Positions 31,533 to 41,677 of a stretch of 64,000 nt of DNA are shown piece after piece (within the stretch, counting starts at the first letter, position 1; every line of letters starts with the position of its first letter). Source of the stretch: an uncultured Cyclobacteriaceae bacterium. GTDB lineage: Bacteria > Bacteroidota > Bacteroidia > Cytophagales > Cyclobacteriaceae. Made by a program: the position numbers and the translations under genes. The DNA is taken from contig CAKZRQ010000062.1 in NCBI GenBank assembly GCA_937146645.1, forward strand, positions 1 to 64,000, given 5' to 3'. The notes below the pieces were generated by a model that saw nothing but the letters and a program-made list of their open reading frames with translations, did no database searches and had not been told where the DNA came from.

Positions 31533-34500
31533 ATGAAGTTTATCCGCCTCTTTTTATCTGTTGCCTTAGTTTTTTCTGCTCATTTTGCGCTTTTCGCGCA
31601 AAGCTCAGTTCCAGTAGATCCATCATTTTATGCTGGATACGAATGGAGAAATATCGGGCCCCAGCGTGGTGGTCGATCTCTTGGAGCCATGGGAAGCCCA
31701 GGACGTCCGAACGAATACTATTTCGGCGCAACTGGTGGTGGATTATGGAAAACCACAGACGGAGGAAATAACTGGTTTCCCGTAACGGATGGACAAATTA
31801 CATCTTCCAGTATTGGAGCTGTGGCGGTCGCAGAGACGAATCCAGATGTGGTTTATATCGGAGGTGGTGAAACGCAGCTGAGAGGAAGTATTACACAGGG
31901 TGATGGAGTTTATAAAACTACCAATGGTGGAGAAACATGGAGGCATCTTGGTCTCAAAGAAACTCAGGCTATTGCTAGGATAAGAGTTCACCCAACGAAT
32001 CCTGACATCGTCTATGTAGCGGCTTTAGGTCATGTTTATGGGGATAATGATGAACGAGGAGTATTCCGATCTAGAGACGGTGGAAACACATGGGAAAAGG
32101 TTCTTTATGTCTCCGACAAAGCTGGTGCAGCTGATCTCTACATCGATAGAAATAATCCGGAAGTGATTTATGCCAGCACCTGGCAGGTATATAGAAAAGC
32201 CTGGAAAATGTGGGGAGGAGGACCTGATTGTGGCCTTTGGAAGTCTACCGATGGTGGAGATACCTGGGAAGAATTGACTGAAGCTCCAGGTATGCCGGAA
32301 GGACCGATTGGAAAAATTGGGGTAGCGGTTTCCCCTGCTGATTCAGATCGTGTTTGGGCAATTGTAGAAGCAAATGAAGGCGGTGTTTTTCGTTCTGATG
32401 ATGCCGGAGCCACATGGAAGCGAGTGAATTCAGAGAGAAAGCTAAGGCAAAGGGCATTCTACTACTCCAGACTAGTACCTGATCCCTTCGATAAGGATGT
32501 GGTTTATGGACTAAACGTAGGATTCTGGAAATCAACGGATGGCGGAGAAACTTTTGATATTCGTATAAGGCCTCCTCATGGTGACCATCATGATCTTTGG
32601 ATTGACCCGAATGATCCTATGCGGATGATCTCAGCAAATGATGGTGGTGGTTCAGTTAGTATCAATGGAGGTGAAACATGGACCGAGCAGGACTTCGTTA
32701 CTACGCAGTTTTATCATGTAATGACTACTTCAGATGTTCCTTACCATGTGGCTGGTGCTCAGCAAGATAACAGTACTTTGGCTATGCCAAGTGATGGATG
32801 GAATTTCAAACTCGGAAGAGGCCCGGGACATGGGTATCATTATGCTGTGGGTGGTGGTGAAAGTGGTTGGATTACGCAAAGCCCAACTGATCCAGATGTG
32901 TTTTATGCGGGTAGTCAAGGAGCACTTTTGACCAGATATAATAGAGCAACTGGCCAAATAAGAGATATTCAGGTCTATCCTAGATTCTTCTCGGGTGAAC
33001 CATCTAGTGCTCTTCCGGAGCGATGGCAGTGGACTTTCCCGATCATGTTCTCCCCTCTTGATCCGTCAGTAATGTATACCACATCTCAGCATGTTTGGAA
33101 GACCACAGATGATGGTCAATCCTGGGAAAAGATAAGTCCTGATTTAACCTATGCGGATCCGGAGACACTTGGAAAAACAGGTGGAATCATCACCATGGAT
33201 ATGAATGGACCCGAAATCTATGCCACGGTCTTTGCTTTGGCCCCAAGTGCTCATGATATCAATACCATCTGGGCTGGTTCTGATGATGGCAAAGTCCACA
33301 TCACCAGAGATGGAGGACAAAACTGGGAGGATATTACTCCTGAGGACTTACCGAAATTCTCCAGGATAAGCATCATTGATGAGGGCAAATTCAGTCCGGG
33401 AACTTTGTATTTGGCTGCAAATCGATATCAGGTGGACGATCGAGAACCATACGTGTTCAAAACCACGGATTATGGTAAAACCTGGACAAAGATCATTGAT
33501 GGCATTGCTCCCGGCCATTTTGCTAGAGCGATTCGTGAAGATCTCGAAAAGCCTGGATTGCTTTATCTGGCCACGGAACATGGGGTTTATGTCTCCTTTG
33601 ATGATGGAGGGAATTGGCAAAGTTTGCAGCTAAATCTTCCTGATACTCCAATCCGGGATTTGGTTCTGAAGAATGACGATGTAGTCCTTGGCTCTCATGG
33701 GCGTGGATTTTGGATTTTGGATGATATTCGACCATTCCGTCAGGCGGTGGAAATAAACCAAGCCAATGAGGTCACTTTATTTAAGCCGGCGAATCCGATT
33801 CGAGGAATTTATGATGGTATTGTTCAGTACTACCTACCAGAAGAGGCGGACGAGGTTACCATAGAAATTCTGGATGGCAAAGGTGATTTGATTCAGTCTT
33901 ACATGGGTAAAACCAAATCAGAGGAGGATTCTGAAGAAGAAACTGATGATGACTCCCCTACTCTAAATAAAGGACTAAATACCTTCACATGGAACTTACG
34001 ATACCCTGGGGCAACCACTTTTGAAGGTATGATCATTTGGAGTGCCAGACCTCAAAGAGGTCCCATGGCCCCAATTGGAGAATACCAGGTGAGATTAAAA
34101 ACAGGTGGACAAACGCTAGAGACTGATTTTGAAATTGAGATGGATCCCAATCTGGAAGGCGTAACCGTTGCGGATATTCAGGAACAATTTGATCTGAGTA
34201 TGCAAATCATGGCAAAGACCTCTGAAGCAAATGAAGCGGTTATCCGAATCAGAGAAATTAGAGCCCAGGTTGAGAAAATGGAAGATTCAGCGATGGATAA
34301 AGACGTAAGCACAATGATGGAAAAGCTTGCTGAGATCGAATTGAATCTTTATCAGGTTCAAAACCAAAGTCCACAGGATCCTTTGAATTTCCCGATTAAG
34401 TTGAATAATCGATTGGCTTCATTACGCCGAAGTGTGGAAAATGGGCAGGCCAAACCTACTGACGCTGCCTATGTCGTTTTTGATGAGCTGAAGGCTGAAC

Positions 34501-34604
34501 TTGAGCAACACTTGGCTGACCTAGCTGAAGTGGAGGCCAATGATCTTGCGGCTGTAAATACTAAACTTAAAAAGAAAGGGATTACTGAAATAGTAGTTGA
34601 GTAA
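31533..34604 (+). CDS. Secreted BNR/Asp-box repeat (sortilin-like propeller) protein
   Basis: 1023 residues with a signal peptide ending LFAQ. About ten Asp-box (BNR) motifs of the form SxDxGxTW are visible: TTDGGNNW, TTNGGETW, SRDGGNTW, STDGGDTW, SDDAGATW, STDGGETF, SINGGETW, TTDDGQSW, TRDGGQNW, TTDYGKTW. They form one or two beta-propellers (about 30-740), as in VPS10/sortilin-like and glycosyl-hydrolase-like proteins. The C-terminal part (about 760-1023) has an immunoglobulin-like strand region and an acidic, helical, possibly coiled-coil end. No catalytic residues were identified; annotated relatives are usually called WD40/YVTN/BNR-like glycosyl hydrolases. Confidence 0.9.
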   Translation: MKFIRLFLSVALVFSAHFALFAQSSVPVDPSFYAGYEWRNIGPQRGGRSLGAMGSPGRPNEYYFGATGGGLWKTTDGGNNWFPVTDGQITSSSIGAVAVAETNPDVVYIGGGETQLRGSITQGDGVYKTTNGGETWRHLGLKETQAIARIRVHPTNPDIVYVAALGHVYGDNDERGVFRSRDGGNTWEKVLYVSDKAGAADLYIDRNNPEVIYASTWQVYRKAWKMWGGGPDCGLWKSTDGGDTWEELTEAPGMPEGPIGKIGVAVSPADSDRVWAIVEANEGGVFRSDDAGATWKRVNSERKLRQRAFYYSRLVPDPFDKDVVYGLNVGFWKSTDGGETFDIRIRPPHGDHHDLWIDPNDPMRMISANDGGGSVSINGGETWTEQDFVTTQFYHVMTTSDVPYHVAGAQQDNSTLAMPSDGWNFKLGRGPGHGYHYAVGGGESGWITQSPTDPDVFYAGSQGALLTRYNRATGQIRDIQVYPRFFSGEPSSALPERWQWTFPIMFSPLDPSVMYTTSQHVWKTTDDGQSWEKISPDLTYADPETLGKTGGIITMDMNGPEIYATVFALAPSAHDINTIWAGSDDGKVHITRDGGQNWEDITPEDLPKFSRISIIDEGKFSPGTLYLAANRYQVDDREPYVFKTTDYGKTWTKIIDGIAPGHFARAIREDLEKPGLLYLATEHGVYVSFDDGGNWQSLQLNLPDTPIRDLVLKNDDVVLGSHGRGFWILDDIRPFRQAVEINQANEVTLFKPANPIRGIYDGIVQYYLPEEADEVTIEILDGKGDLIQSYMGKTKSEEDSEEETDDDSPTLNKGLNTFTWNLRYPGATTFEGMIIWSARPQRGPMAPIGEYQVRLKTGGQTLETDFEIEMDPNLEGVTVADIQEQFDLSMQIMAKTSEANEAVIRIREIRAQVEKMEDSAMDKDVSTMMEKLAEIELNLYQVQNQSPQDPLNFPIKLNNRLASLRRSVENGQAKPTDAAYVVFDELKAELEQHLADLAEVEANDLAAVNTKLKKKGITEIVVE

Positions 34605-34621
34605 TCTAATACTTAGTGTCG

Positions 34622-34659
34622 AAGGGAAGTCTTGAAAATTTCAGGGCTTCCTTTTTTTA
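34622..34659 (+). terminator. Rho-independent terminator
   Basis: GGAAGTCTTGAAA and CAGGGCTTCC arms with a T7 tail, 18 bp after the BNR protein gene. Confidence 0.75.
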
Positions 34660-34760
34660 TGCCGTTAACTATCTTTTCTAAACAGTCACTCAGTGAATAG
34701 TCTGTTTCTTATATGACAAAAGTCACTTAGCTTAAACCAGGCTTATACTACTTTCCAATT

Positions 34761-35153
34761 GTGAAGGTAATTAGTTGGCTTTTTATCATACAAATAGGCT
34801 TTACAGCCCTTATTCCGCGGAGTGATGTGACTCAGTTCGGTTTATTGGGCAACCTTTATTCTCATTTTTTAGAATATCACTCTGATCAAAATCAAGCTGA
34901 AGGATTTGACTTGTTGATTGATTTTTGGCTAGAACATTATGGGAACCCTGATCATGAGCATCAAGACGAGGAGGAGCATGAGCAACTTCCTTTCAAAAAT
35001 TTCACAGCCCTTGGCTTTATCTTTCAAATTGAAGAATTAAAGATTGAGCCGATAATCTTAAAACATGCCCTTAAGCATAACCTTAAAAATCAATTTTTCG
35101 ACCTAAGTTCTTTCCATGATTCCATTGATCATCCTCCCTGCTTAACTGCTTAA
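34761..35153 (+). CDS. Hypothetical His/acid-rich protein leading the metal efflux operon
   Basis: 130 residues from GTG 34761, with an N-terminal hydrophobic stretch (VISWLFIIQIGFTALIP). It has a His/Glu/Asp cluster (HYGNPDHEHQDEEEHEQ) and HDSIDHPPC near the end. No family name is offered. Proteins of this sort often precede CusA/CzcA genes in Bacteroidota and could bind metal ions outside the cytoplasm; the metal role is inferred from residue content and position, 92 bp upstream of the RND pump gene. Confidence 0.7.
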   Translation: MKVISWLFIIQIGFTALIPRSDVTQFGLLGNLYSHFLEYHSDQNQAEGFDLLIDFWLEHYGNPDHEHQDEEEHEQLPFKNFTALGFIFQIEELKIEPIILKHALKHNLKNQFFDLSSFHDSIDHPPCLTA

Positions 35154-35244
35154 CAAGTGCTGATTAACTCAGTATTCTATCAATTATAAGTAATTGATAA
35201 ACAGTAATTAGGCATCCCTTTTTTAACTAAACACTAAAGGTTTA

Positions 35245-38200
35245 ATGATTCGTGGTATTATATCCTTTTCTATAAGGAACAAACTGATCGTCTTACTCTT
35301 CACTTTGGCGATTATTCTAGCCGGCATTTGGAGTATCTCCAAGGTTCCAATTGATGCAGTTCCTGACATTACCAATAACCAGGTGCAAGTGATTACACAG
35401 GCACTCAATTTAGGTACAGAGGAGATTGAGCAATATGTGTCCTACCCTATTGAAATGGCGGTGGCTAATCTTCCAGGAGTAGTCGAGATCCGTTCGGTTT
35501 CTCGCTTTGGTTTATCTGTTGTCACCATTGTCTTTGAGGATGGAATGGGTACTTACTTGCCCAGACAGCTTGTTGCTGAAAAACTCGATGAGATAAGAGA
35601 TGATATTCCAGAGCATTTCGGCAACCCGTTTATGGGGCCAATTACTACAGGCCTTGGCGAGATTTATCAATACACATTGGAGATAGATCCAGCATACAAA
35701 GGCCAATATTCACTGTATGACCTAAGAACAATTCAGGATTGGATAATCAAACGCCAATTATCTATGATCCCAGGAGTAATTGAGATAAATGCCTTTGGAG
35801 GAGCGGTCAAACAGTATGAAGTAGCTATTAATCCTCACTTGCTAAATGCCCTACATGTAACAATGGAGGAGGTTTTTCTAGCCCTGGAAACCAATAATGC
35901 TAATACTGGAGGTGCATATATAGAGTATGATTACAGGGCTAATTTCATTCGAGGTGAAGGCTTGGTTGAGAGCCTTAGTGACATTGAAAACATTGTTGTA
36001 AAAACTTTTGAAGGAGTTCCTGTAAGAGTAAAAGATGTGGCCTCTGTTGGTTTCGGCAATGCGGTTAGGTATGGAGCTTTCACAAAAAATGGGGAAGGCG
36101 AATCTGTTGGTGGAATAATCATGATGCTTAAGGGAGAAAACTCCAATGAAGTCATAAAACTGGTGAAGGAGCGATTAGAAGAGGTACAGCGAAGCTTACC
36201 GGAAGGGATTTACCTTGAAGGCTTTCTTGACAGGAGTGAATTGATTTACAATACAACTAGTACCGTTGCTAGTAATCTAACAGAAGGGGCGCTTATCGTG
36301 ATCTTCGTTCTGGTTTTCCTACTGGGTAATTGGCGGGGAGGACTTATAGTGGCATCTACCATCCCAATTTCCCTCCTATTCGCTTTTATTCTGATGAATG
36401 TTTTTGACGTCTGGGCAAATCTAATGAGCCTTGGAGCGATAGATTTTGGAATTATTGTGGATGGTGCTGTAATCATTGTAGAGGGAACAGTTTTCCTACT
36501 CTATCAGAGAGTTCTTAAGAAAGAAGAAATAACAGCTGAAGTAAGGGATAAAACGGCAGAAAAAGCCTCAAATCAAATGATGCGCTCGGCCTTCTTTGGT
36601 CAGCTAATTATTCTGATAGTCTTTCTTCCAATTCTCGCTTTGGAAGGCATAGAGGGCAAAATGTTTAAGCCCATGGCTCTCACTTTTATGTTCTCCATGA
36701 TTGGTGTAATCATTCTTTGCTTCACCTATGTACCCATGATGTCGGCATGGTTTCTTAGGTCCGCCAGCAAAAAAAAGTCTTGGGGAGATAAGCTGGTTCA
36801 TTGGCTGGAAAGAAAGTATGAGTTTGCCTTAAGCGGTGTAATGAAAACCGGAAGTCTGGTAATTGTTGCGGCATTGGTTCTATTGGGCCTGGCTTATACC
36901 ACCTTTCCAGGTTTGGGGGGTGAGTTTATCCCGAGATTAGATGAAGGCGATATTGCATTACATGATATCATGCGTCCTGGTACGGCAATGAGCGAATCGG
37001 TCAAAATCACTTCAGAGGTAGAGAAGGTGCTTCTTGACGAGTTTCCAGAGGTGGAACATGTACTTAGTAAAATAGGAGTTGCCGATCTTCCCACAGATCT
37101 AATGCCGATGGATTTGGCCGATTGCTATGTGATCTTAAAACCCAGAGATGAATGGGTCTCTGCCGACACAAAGGAAGAGCTTGTAGAAAAAATGAAAGCC
37201 AGACTCCTCCAGATACCAGGAGTCAATTATGAGTTCACTCAGCCTATAGAAATGCGATTTAACGAGCTTATGACTGGTATTCGCCAGGATGTAGCCGTTA
37301 AAATTTTTGGTGAAGACCTGGATATACTTGCAGCTAAAGCCAGGGAGGTTAGTCAGTTAATCAGCAATGTAGAAGGTGTAGGAGATTTACACGTTGAGGC
37401 AACAGAAGGTCAGCCACAGATAAGTATTCAGTATGATCGCAATAAGCTATCCTCCTATGGGCTCAATATCTCTGATATTAACACATTGATATCATCTGCC
37501 TTCGCTGGAAGAAAGGCCGGGACCATTTTTGAAGGTGAGAAGAAATTTGACCTTGTTATTAGGCTCAAGGATGAATTCAGGTCAGAGCTAAATGATGTAA
37601 AGAATTTGCAGGTCAATCTACCTTCTGGCGAGGCAGTCCCTTTAAGTGAGGTTGCACAGGTATCCTATCGACCTGGACCTATGCAAATAAGCAGAGATAA
37701 CACTCATAGAAGGACATATGTGGGTATTAATGTTCGTGGAAGGGACGTACAAACCCTGATTGAAGAAATCAAAGTAATTCTGGATGAAAATCTAGACTTA
37801 CCTCCTGGATACTATATCCAATACGGTGGTGCATTTGAGAACCTAGAAAGAGCGGCAGAAAGGTTGCAGTTGGTAGTCCCTCTATCCCTCGGGTTAATCT
37901 TTCTATTGGTATTTCTCGCCCTTCGCTCACTAAAACAAACCATTATGATTTATGTAGCTATTCCCCTTGCTGCCATAGGTGGAGTGTTTTCACTTTGGCT
38001 TCGAGATATGCCTTTCAGTATTTCAGCCGGAATTGGGTTTATCGTGCTATTTGGAATTGCAGTGTTGAATGGACTAGTTTTGATTAATGGCTGGAATGAT
38101 CTGAAAGCCAATTCTGACCTGCCACTGAAAGACAGAATTGTTCTAGGTGCAAAACGAAGAATACGCCCTATCCTACTGACAGCATCCACTGATATTCTTG

Positions 38201-39561
38201 GTTTTATGCCTATGGCTCTCTCCACTTCAGCCGGAGCTGAGGTTCAAAGACCACTAGCGACAGTAGTTATCGGAGGTATGATTTCAGCGACCTTGTTGAC
38301 GCTTTTTGTTCTCCCTATTCTGTATTCATGGACTGAAAAGGGAATGGGAGGAAAGCCGAAGATGGCAATTGCCGGCGTATTTGTTCTGCTCCTTGGGTTC
38401 TCCCAAACTGTAAATGCTCAGGAAGTAAATACTATATCCATGGAGGAAGCCATCCTTCGTGCAACGGAGGTTTATCCTTCTCTACAGGCAGCAAACCTTA
38501 TGATTGAGAAACAGGAGAAACTTAAAAAGACAAGCTTAAATCTTGGCAATACAGGAATCTTCAATGCAGGAGAAGAAATCGGCGAGACTAATACTGGTGT
38601 GACAACCGTCATAGGTTTCCAGCAGCAAAACATTGATCTGTTCTCTTTTCCAGCCAGAAAGAAAAGTATTGAGGCTATGCAAAAGGTGTCGGAATCCAAT
38701 AAGAGCATGCTAACACTGGGATTAAAACGACAAGTAAGGTCAGATTATGCGAAAGCATACATTGCCTATCAACGCCTTAAACTTCTGGAGAAGATTGATT
38801 CCATTTATCTTGGTTTTGAGAGGGCTGCGACGCTCAGGCTAGCAGTAGATGCTTCTTCGAAGTTGGAGTATCTGGCTGCGGGTAATCAGGCCCGGCAAGT
38901 AAATATTCAGAAAGAACAGGCCATTTATGATTACTCAATTGCCTTGAGAAATCTAAACCGATGGTTGCTCACGGATACTGTTTTTCATATTAATCCGAAA
39001 GACGAATCATGGCTCGCACCAGTGATAGCCGAGAACGACTCAATTTTTGAGCATCCAGAGATTCAGATGGCCCAAAATCAGCTTATCGCAAAGGAGAAGG
39101 CTGCTAATCTTGAGAAAACAGGTTACTTCCCTAAAATTAATGCGCTTTATGGAATCCAAAGTATCAATGGCCAGGATGGCTTTCACCAGTACCAGGTTGG
39201 ATTAAGTTTCCCTTTGATTTTTAACCAACAAAAAGGTAGGGTTCAGGCAGCTAAGCTGGAGACTGCCATCGCCAGACAAAACCTCAACGAGACCACTATA
39301 CAGCTCAATAACCAATATGAAGTGGCTATTTCCAGCTATGAAAAATGGCTAAAAAGTTGGGAATATTATCGCTTGGAAGCCATTCCTATGGCAGAAGAAC
39401 AGCTAAGAGGTGCTGCAATATCCTATGATGCAGGAGCAATTGATTATGTGGCTTTTCTGCAAAATTCGCATGGGGCCTTACAAACAGAGTTGCAGGGTTT
39501 AGAATCATTAGACCTTTACCTGCAATCAAAATTCTACTTAATGTATTTACTGAAAAAATAA
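35245..39561 (+). CDS. CusA/CzcA heavy-metal RND pump fused to a TolC-like outer-membrane factor
   Basis: 1438 residues, about 400 more than a usual CzcA (about 1030-1060). The RND part has the N-terminal FSIRNKLIVLL and PDITNNQVQV segments, and the heavy-metal signature DFGIIVDGAVIIVEG in the fourth membrane helix, followed by the periplasmic porter domains and the second set of membrane helices. After about residue 1035 comes a signal-peptide-like hydrophobic stretch ending VNAQ, then a CzcC/TolC-type outer membrane factor (QAANLMIEKQEKLKKTSLN; later YFPKINALYGIQ). One gene therefore encodes inner- and outer-membrane parts; cleavage after VNAQ could separate them. Exports Cu, Ag, Zn, Co or Cd type ions; the exact ion is not determined. 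Confidence 0.94.
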   Translation: MIRGIISFSIRNKLIVLLFTLAIILAGIWSISKVPIDAVPDITNNQVQVITQALNLGTEEIEQYVSYPIEMAVANLPGVVEIRSVSRFGLSVVTIVFEDGMGTYLPRQLVAEKLDEIRDDIPEHFGNPFMGPITTGLGEIYQYTLEIDPAYKGQYSLYDLRTIQDWIIKRQLSMIPGVIEINAFGGAVKQYEVAINPHLLNALHVTMEEVFLALETNNANTGGAYIEYDYRANFIRGEGLVESLSDIENIVVKTFEGVPVRVKDVASVGFGNAVRYGAFTKNGEGESVGGIIMMLKGENSNEVIKLVKERLEEVQRSLPEGIYLEGFLDRSELIYNTTSTVASNLTEGALIVIFVLVFLLGNWRGGLIVASTIPISLLFAFILMNVFDVWANLMSLGAIDFGIIVDGAVIIVEGTVFLLYQRVLKKEEITAEVRDKTAEKASNQMMRSAFFGQLIILIVFLPILALEGIEGKMFKPMALTFMFSMIGVIILCFTYVPMMSAWFLRSASKKKSWGDKLVHWLERKYEFALSGVMKTGSLVIVAALVLLGLAYTTFPGLGGEFIPRLDEGDIALHDIMRPGTAMSESVKITSEVEKVLLDEFPEVEHVLSKIGVADLPTDLMPMDLADCYVILKPRDEWVSADTKEELVEKMKARLLQIPGVNYEFTQPIEMRFNELMTGIRQDVAVKIFGEDLDILAAKAREVSQLISNVEGVGDLHVEATEGQPQISIQYDRNKLSSYGLNISDINTLISSAFAGRKAGTIFEGEKKFDLVIRLKDEFRSELNDVKNLQVNLPSGEAVPLSEVAQVSYRPGPMQISRDNTHRRTYVGINVRGRDVQTLIEEIKVILDENLDLPPGYYIQYGGAFENLERAAERLQLVVPLSLGLIFLLVFLALRSLKQTIMIYVAIPLAAIGGVFSLWLRDMPFSISAGIGFIVLFGIAVLNGLVLINGWNDLKANSDLPLKDRIVLGAKRRIRPILLTASTDILGFMPMALSTSAGAEVQRPLATVVIGGMISATLLTLFVLPILYSWTEKGMGGKPKMAIAGVFVLLLGFSQTVNAQEVNTISMEEAILRATEVYPSLQAANLMIEKQEKLKKTSLNLGNTGIFNAGEEIGETNTGVTTVIGFQQQNIDLFSFPARKKSIEAMQKVSESNKSMLTLGLKRQVRSDYAKAYIAYQRLKLLEKIDSIYLGFERAATLRLAVDASSKLEYLAAGNQARQVNIQKEQAIYDYSIALRNLNRWLLTDTVFHINPKDESWLAPVIAENDSIFEHPEIQMAQNQLIAKEKAANLEKTGYFPKINALYGIQSINGQDGFHQYQVGLSFPLIFNQQKGRVQAAKLETAIARQNLNETTIQLNNQYEVAISSYEKWLKSWEYYRLEAIPMAEEQLRGAAISYDAGAIDYVAFLQNSHGALQTELQGLESLDLYLQSKFYLMYLLKK

Positions 39562-39568
39562 TCTCATC

Positions 39569-40741
39569 ATGAAGATTCTATATACTATTCCTTGTCTTGT
39601 TCTTTTGGCTTTTGCATGCTCTGCGCCACAAGAAGAAACCCATTCATCTCATGAGTCTGAACATGAGCATGCTGAGGAAGTACATTTATCCCTCATGCAA
39701 TTTGAAGCAATGGGTTTAGAAATAGACACTCTTTCACGTAGGGTCATGAAAGGCTTTGTGGAGACTAATGGACATCTCATTCTTCCTCCCCAAAGTCAGG
39801 CAGCAGTAACTTCTATTGTAGGTGCTAATATTAGCTCCGTAGAGGTGATTGAGGGTAATAAAGTGAACAAGGGTCAAATTTTGGCTTACTTATATCACCC
39901 TAACCTGATCAAGCTGCAGACAGAATATGCAAACAAATTAAATCAGCTGGATTTAGCAGAGCAGGATTACAAGCGGCAGGAAAGATTGTACAATGAGTCT
40001 GTTGGGTCTGGACGAGAATTTCAGGTTAAGAAAGCAGAGTATATTTCTTTAAAGGGATCTGTAGAAGGAATGGAAGCTCAGCTTGAATTACTTTCCATTT
40101 CGAAAGAAGACCTTAAGGCAGGTAAGTTCTATAATAGAGTGGCTCTAAAATCTCCAATTAACGGGTTTGTTCAGCATATTTCTATCCGAACCGGCCAATA
40201 TGTAGAACCTGCAGAAGTCTTGTTTGAAATTTCTCAAAATGACCATATTTATGCCCATTTCAAGGTATTCGAGAGTAATATTCAGGATGTTAGAGAAGGT
40301 CAGTCAGTCCAGTTTACCGTGGAGTCAGATCCTCAGAAACAGCATAAAGCAAAAATTATATCTGTTGGGAAGACATTTGAAGATGAAACCAAAGCAGTAA
40401 ATATTTATGCTGATCTGGATAATGAAGATGGATTTCTTTTGCCAGGAATGTATGCAAGAGGACAGATAATCATCAATGAAGAAACTACCTATGCCTTGCC
40501 CAAGGATGCCGTGGTAATGGATGGTGAGAGATACTACATATTTATGGCAGAATTAGTCCAGGAAGGCGGAGAAAAGGAATGGCATTTCACACCGATGGAA
40601 ATTAGTATTGGGGTGACCTATGATGATTGGGTAGAAATTAGACCACATGAGGAAGTAAAGAAGGGAACTCGGTTTGCACGCAATAATGCGTACTACCTCA
40701 TTTCAGAATTAATGAAGGAAGAAGCGGGCCATGATCATTAA
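39569..40741 (+). CDS. CusB/CzcB-type periplasmic adaptor lipoprotein
   Basis: 390 residues. Lipobox-like signal (LVLLAFACSAP) then a His-rich segment (HSSHESEHEHAEEVH) that probably binds metal ions. The barrel-sandwich halves surround a helical hairpin (LIKLQTEYANKLNQLDLAEQDYKRQERLYNES region), as in membrane fusion proteins. A short C-terminal MHDYH-like tail ends in GHDH. It bridges the RND pump and the outer-membrane part. The gene starts 7 bp after the pump gene, so they share an operon. Confidence 0.93.
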   Translation: MKILYTIPCLVLLAFACSAPQEETHSSHESEHEHAEEVHLSLMQFEAMGLEIDTLSRRVMKGFVETNGHLILPPQSQAAVTSIVGANISSVEVIEGNKVNKGQILAYLYHPNLIKLQTEYANKLNQLDLAEQDYKRQERLYNESVGSGREFQVKKAEYISLKGSVEGMEAQLELLSISKEDLKAGKFYNRVALKSPINGFVQHISIRTGQYVEPAEVLFEISQNDHIYAHFKVFESNIQDVREGQSVQFTVESDPQKQHKAKIISVGKTFEDETKAVNIYADLDNEDGFLLPGMYARGQIIINEETTYALPKDAVVMDGERYYIFMAELVQEGGEKEWHFTPMEISIGVTYDDWVEIRPHEEVKKGTRFARNNAYYLISELMKEEAGHDH

Positions 40742-40753
40742 TATTGGCTTTGC

Positions 40754-41677
40754 CTAGACCAAATTCTCTCCTATTATTCTGATCATGCTTGAGGCTACTA
40801 TCCCCTTTCCTTTTGTCGTAAACTCTACATCAATCCGGCCAAGGTTAATTCCAGCCCATCCAACCTGGTTAATAGTGGTGGTGAAACCATCTGAGTTGGT
40901 TAGAAGAAGTGGTTCTTCCATAAATGTATGGGTATGACCTCCCAGGATGACATCGATTTCACTGACCTCCTGAGCCAAAGTTATATCAGATGGCTTTGGA
41001 GAATCACCATAGTCGTATCCCAAATGCGATAGGCATATAATTAAATCACACTGCTGATTTTGAAGCTCCTGAACCATTTCCTTTGCAACAGCAATAGGGT
41101 CATTGTAAACCGTACCCTCATACATTCTTGGATCAACCAAGCCATTCAATTCAATACCTAATCCGAAAACTCCAACCTTTATATCTCCTCTTTCAAAAGT
41201 CTTATAGGGCTGTACTTTGCCAGAAATGGCATTTCCAGAAAAGTCATAATTCGCGGTCAGATAGGGGAAATCTGCGAATTGCATGGCATGCTCAAATCCC
41301 GCGATTCCATTATCAAATTCATGATTCCCAACGGTGGTTGCGTCATAGCCCATTTTGCTCATGAGCTTAAGCTCTAACTCACCACCAAACATATTGAAAT
41401 ATGGAGTACCCTGAAAAACATCCCCCGAATCCAGGAGCATCACATTCGGCTCCTGAGATCGAATTTGTGAAATGGCACTGGCACGAGCCGCCATCCCTCC
41501 TAGTCCTTTATATCGCCCTTCTTCAAATGGTTCGATATGAGAGTGCATATCGTTGGTATGCAGGATGGTGAGTTTTTTACCATTTAGGTTTGGCTGACAG
41601 CTGCTGAGAATCATTGGAGACAGAGCAACAGAAGCAGTGGCACCTAGGGAACGAATTAAAAATTGTCTCCTTTTCAT
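40754..41677 (-). CDS. 5'-nucleotidase/metallophosphoesterase catalytic domain, secreted
   Basis: 307 residues matching the N-terminal, metal-binding half of UshA-type 5'-nucleotidases: HTNDMHSH, DSGDVFQG, VGNHEFDNG, LSHLGYDYG and GGHTHTF. The signal sequence MKRRQFLIRSLGATASVALS has a twin-arginine-like pair (RR) and serine/alanine run, suggesting Tat export. The C-terminal nucleotide-binding half is encoded by the upstream gene; the TGATG overlap (stop TGA, start ATG) implies translational coupling. Together they would dephosphorylate nucleotides in the periplasm for phosphate and nucleoside uptake. Confidence 0.92.
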   Translation of the reverse strand: MKRRQFLIRSLGATASVALSPMILSSCQPNLNGKKLTILHTNDMHSHIEPFEEGRYKGLGGMAARASAISQIRSQEPNVMLLDSGDVFQGTPYFNMFGGELELKLMSKMGYDATTVGNHEFDNGIAGFEHAMQFADFPYLTANYDFSGNAISGKVQPYKTFERGDIKVGVFGLGIELNGLVDPRMYEGTVYNDPIAVAKEMVQELQNQQCDLIICLSHLGYDYGDSPKPSDITLAQEVSEIDVILGGHTHTFMEEPLLLTNSDGFTTTINQVGWAGINLGRIDVEFTTKGKGIVASSMIRIIGENLV

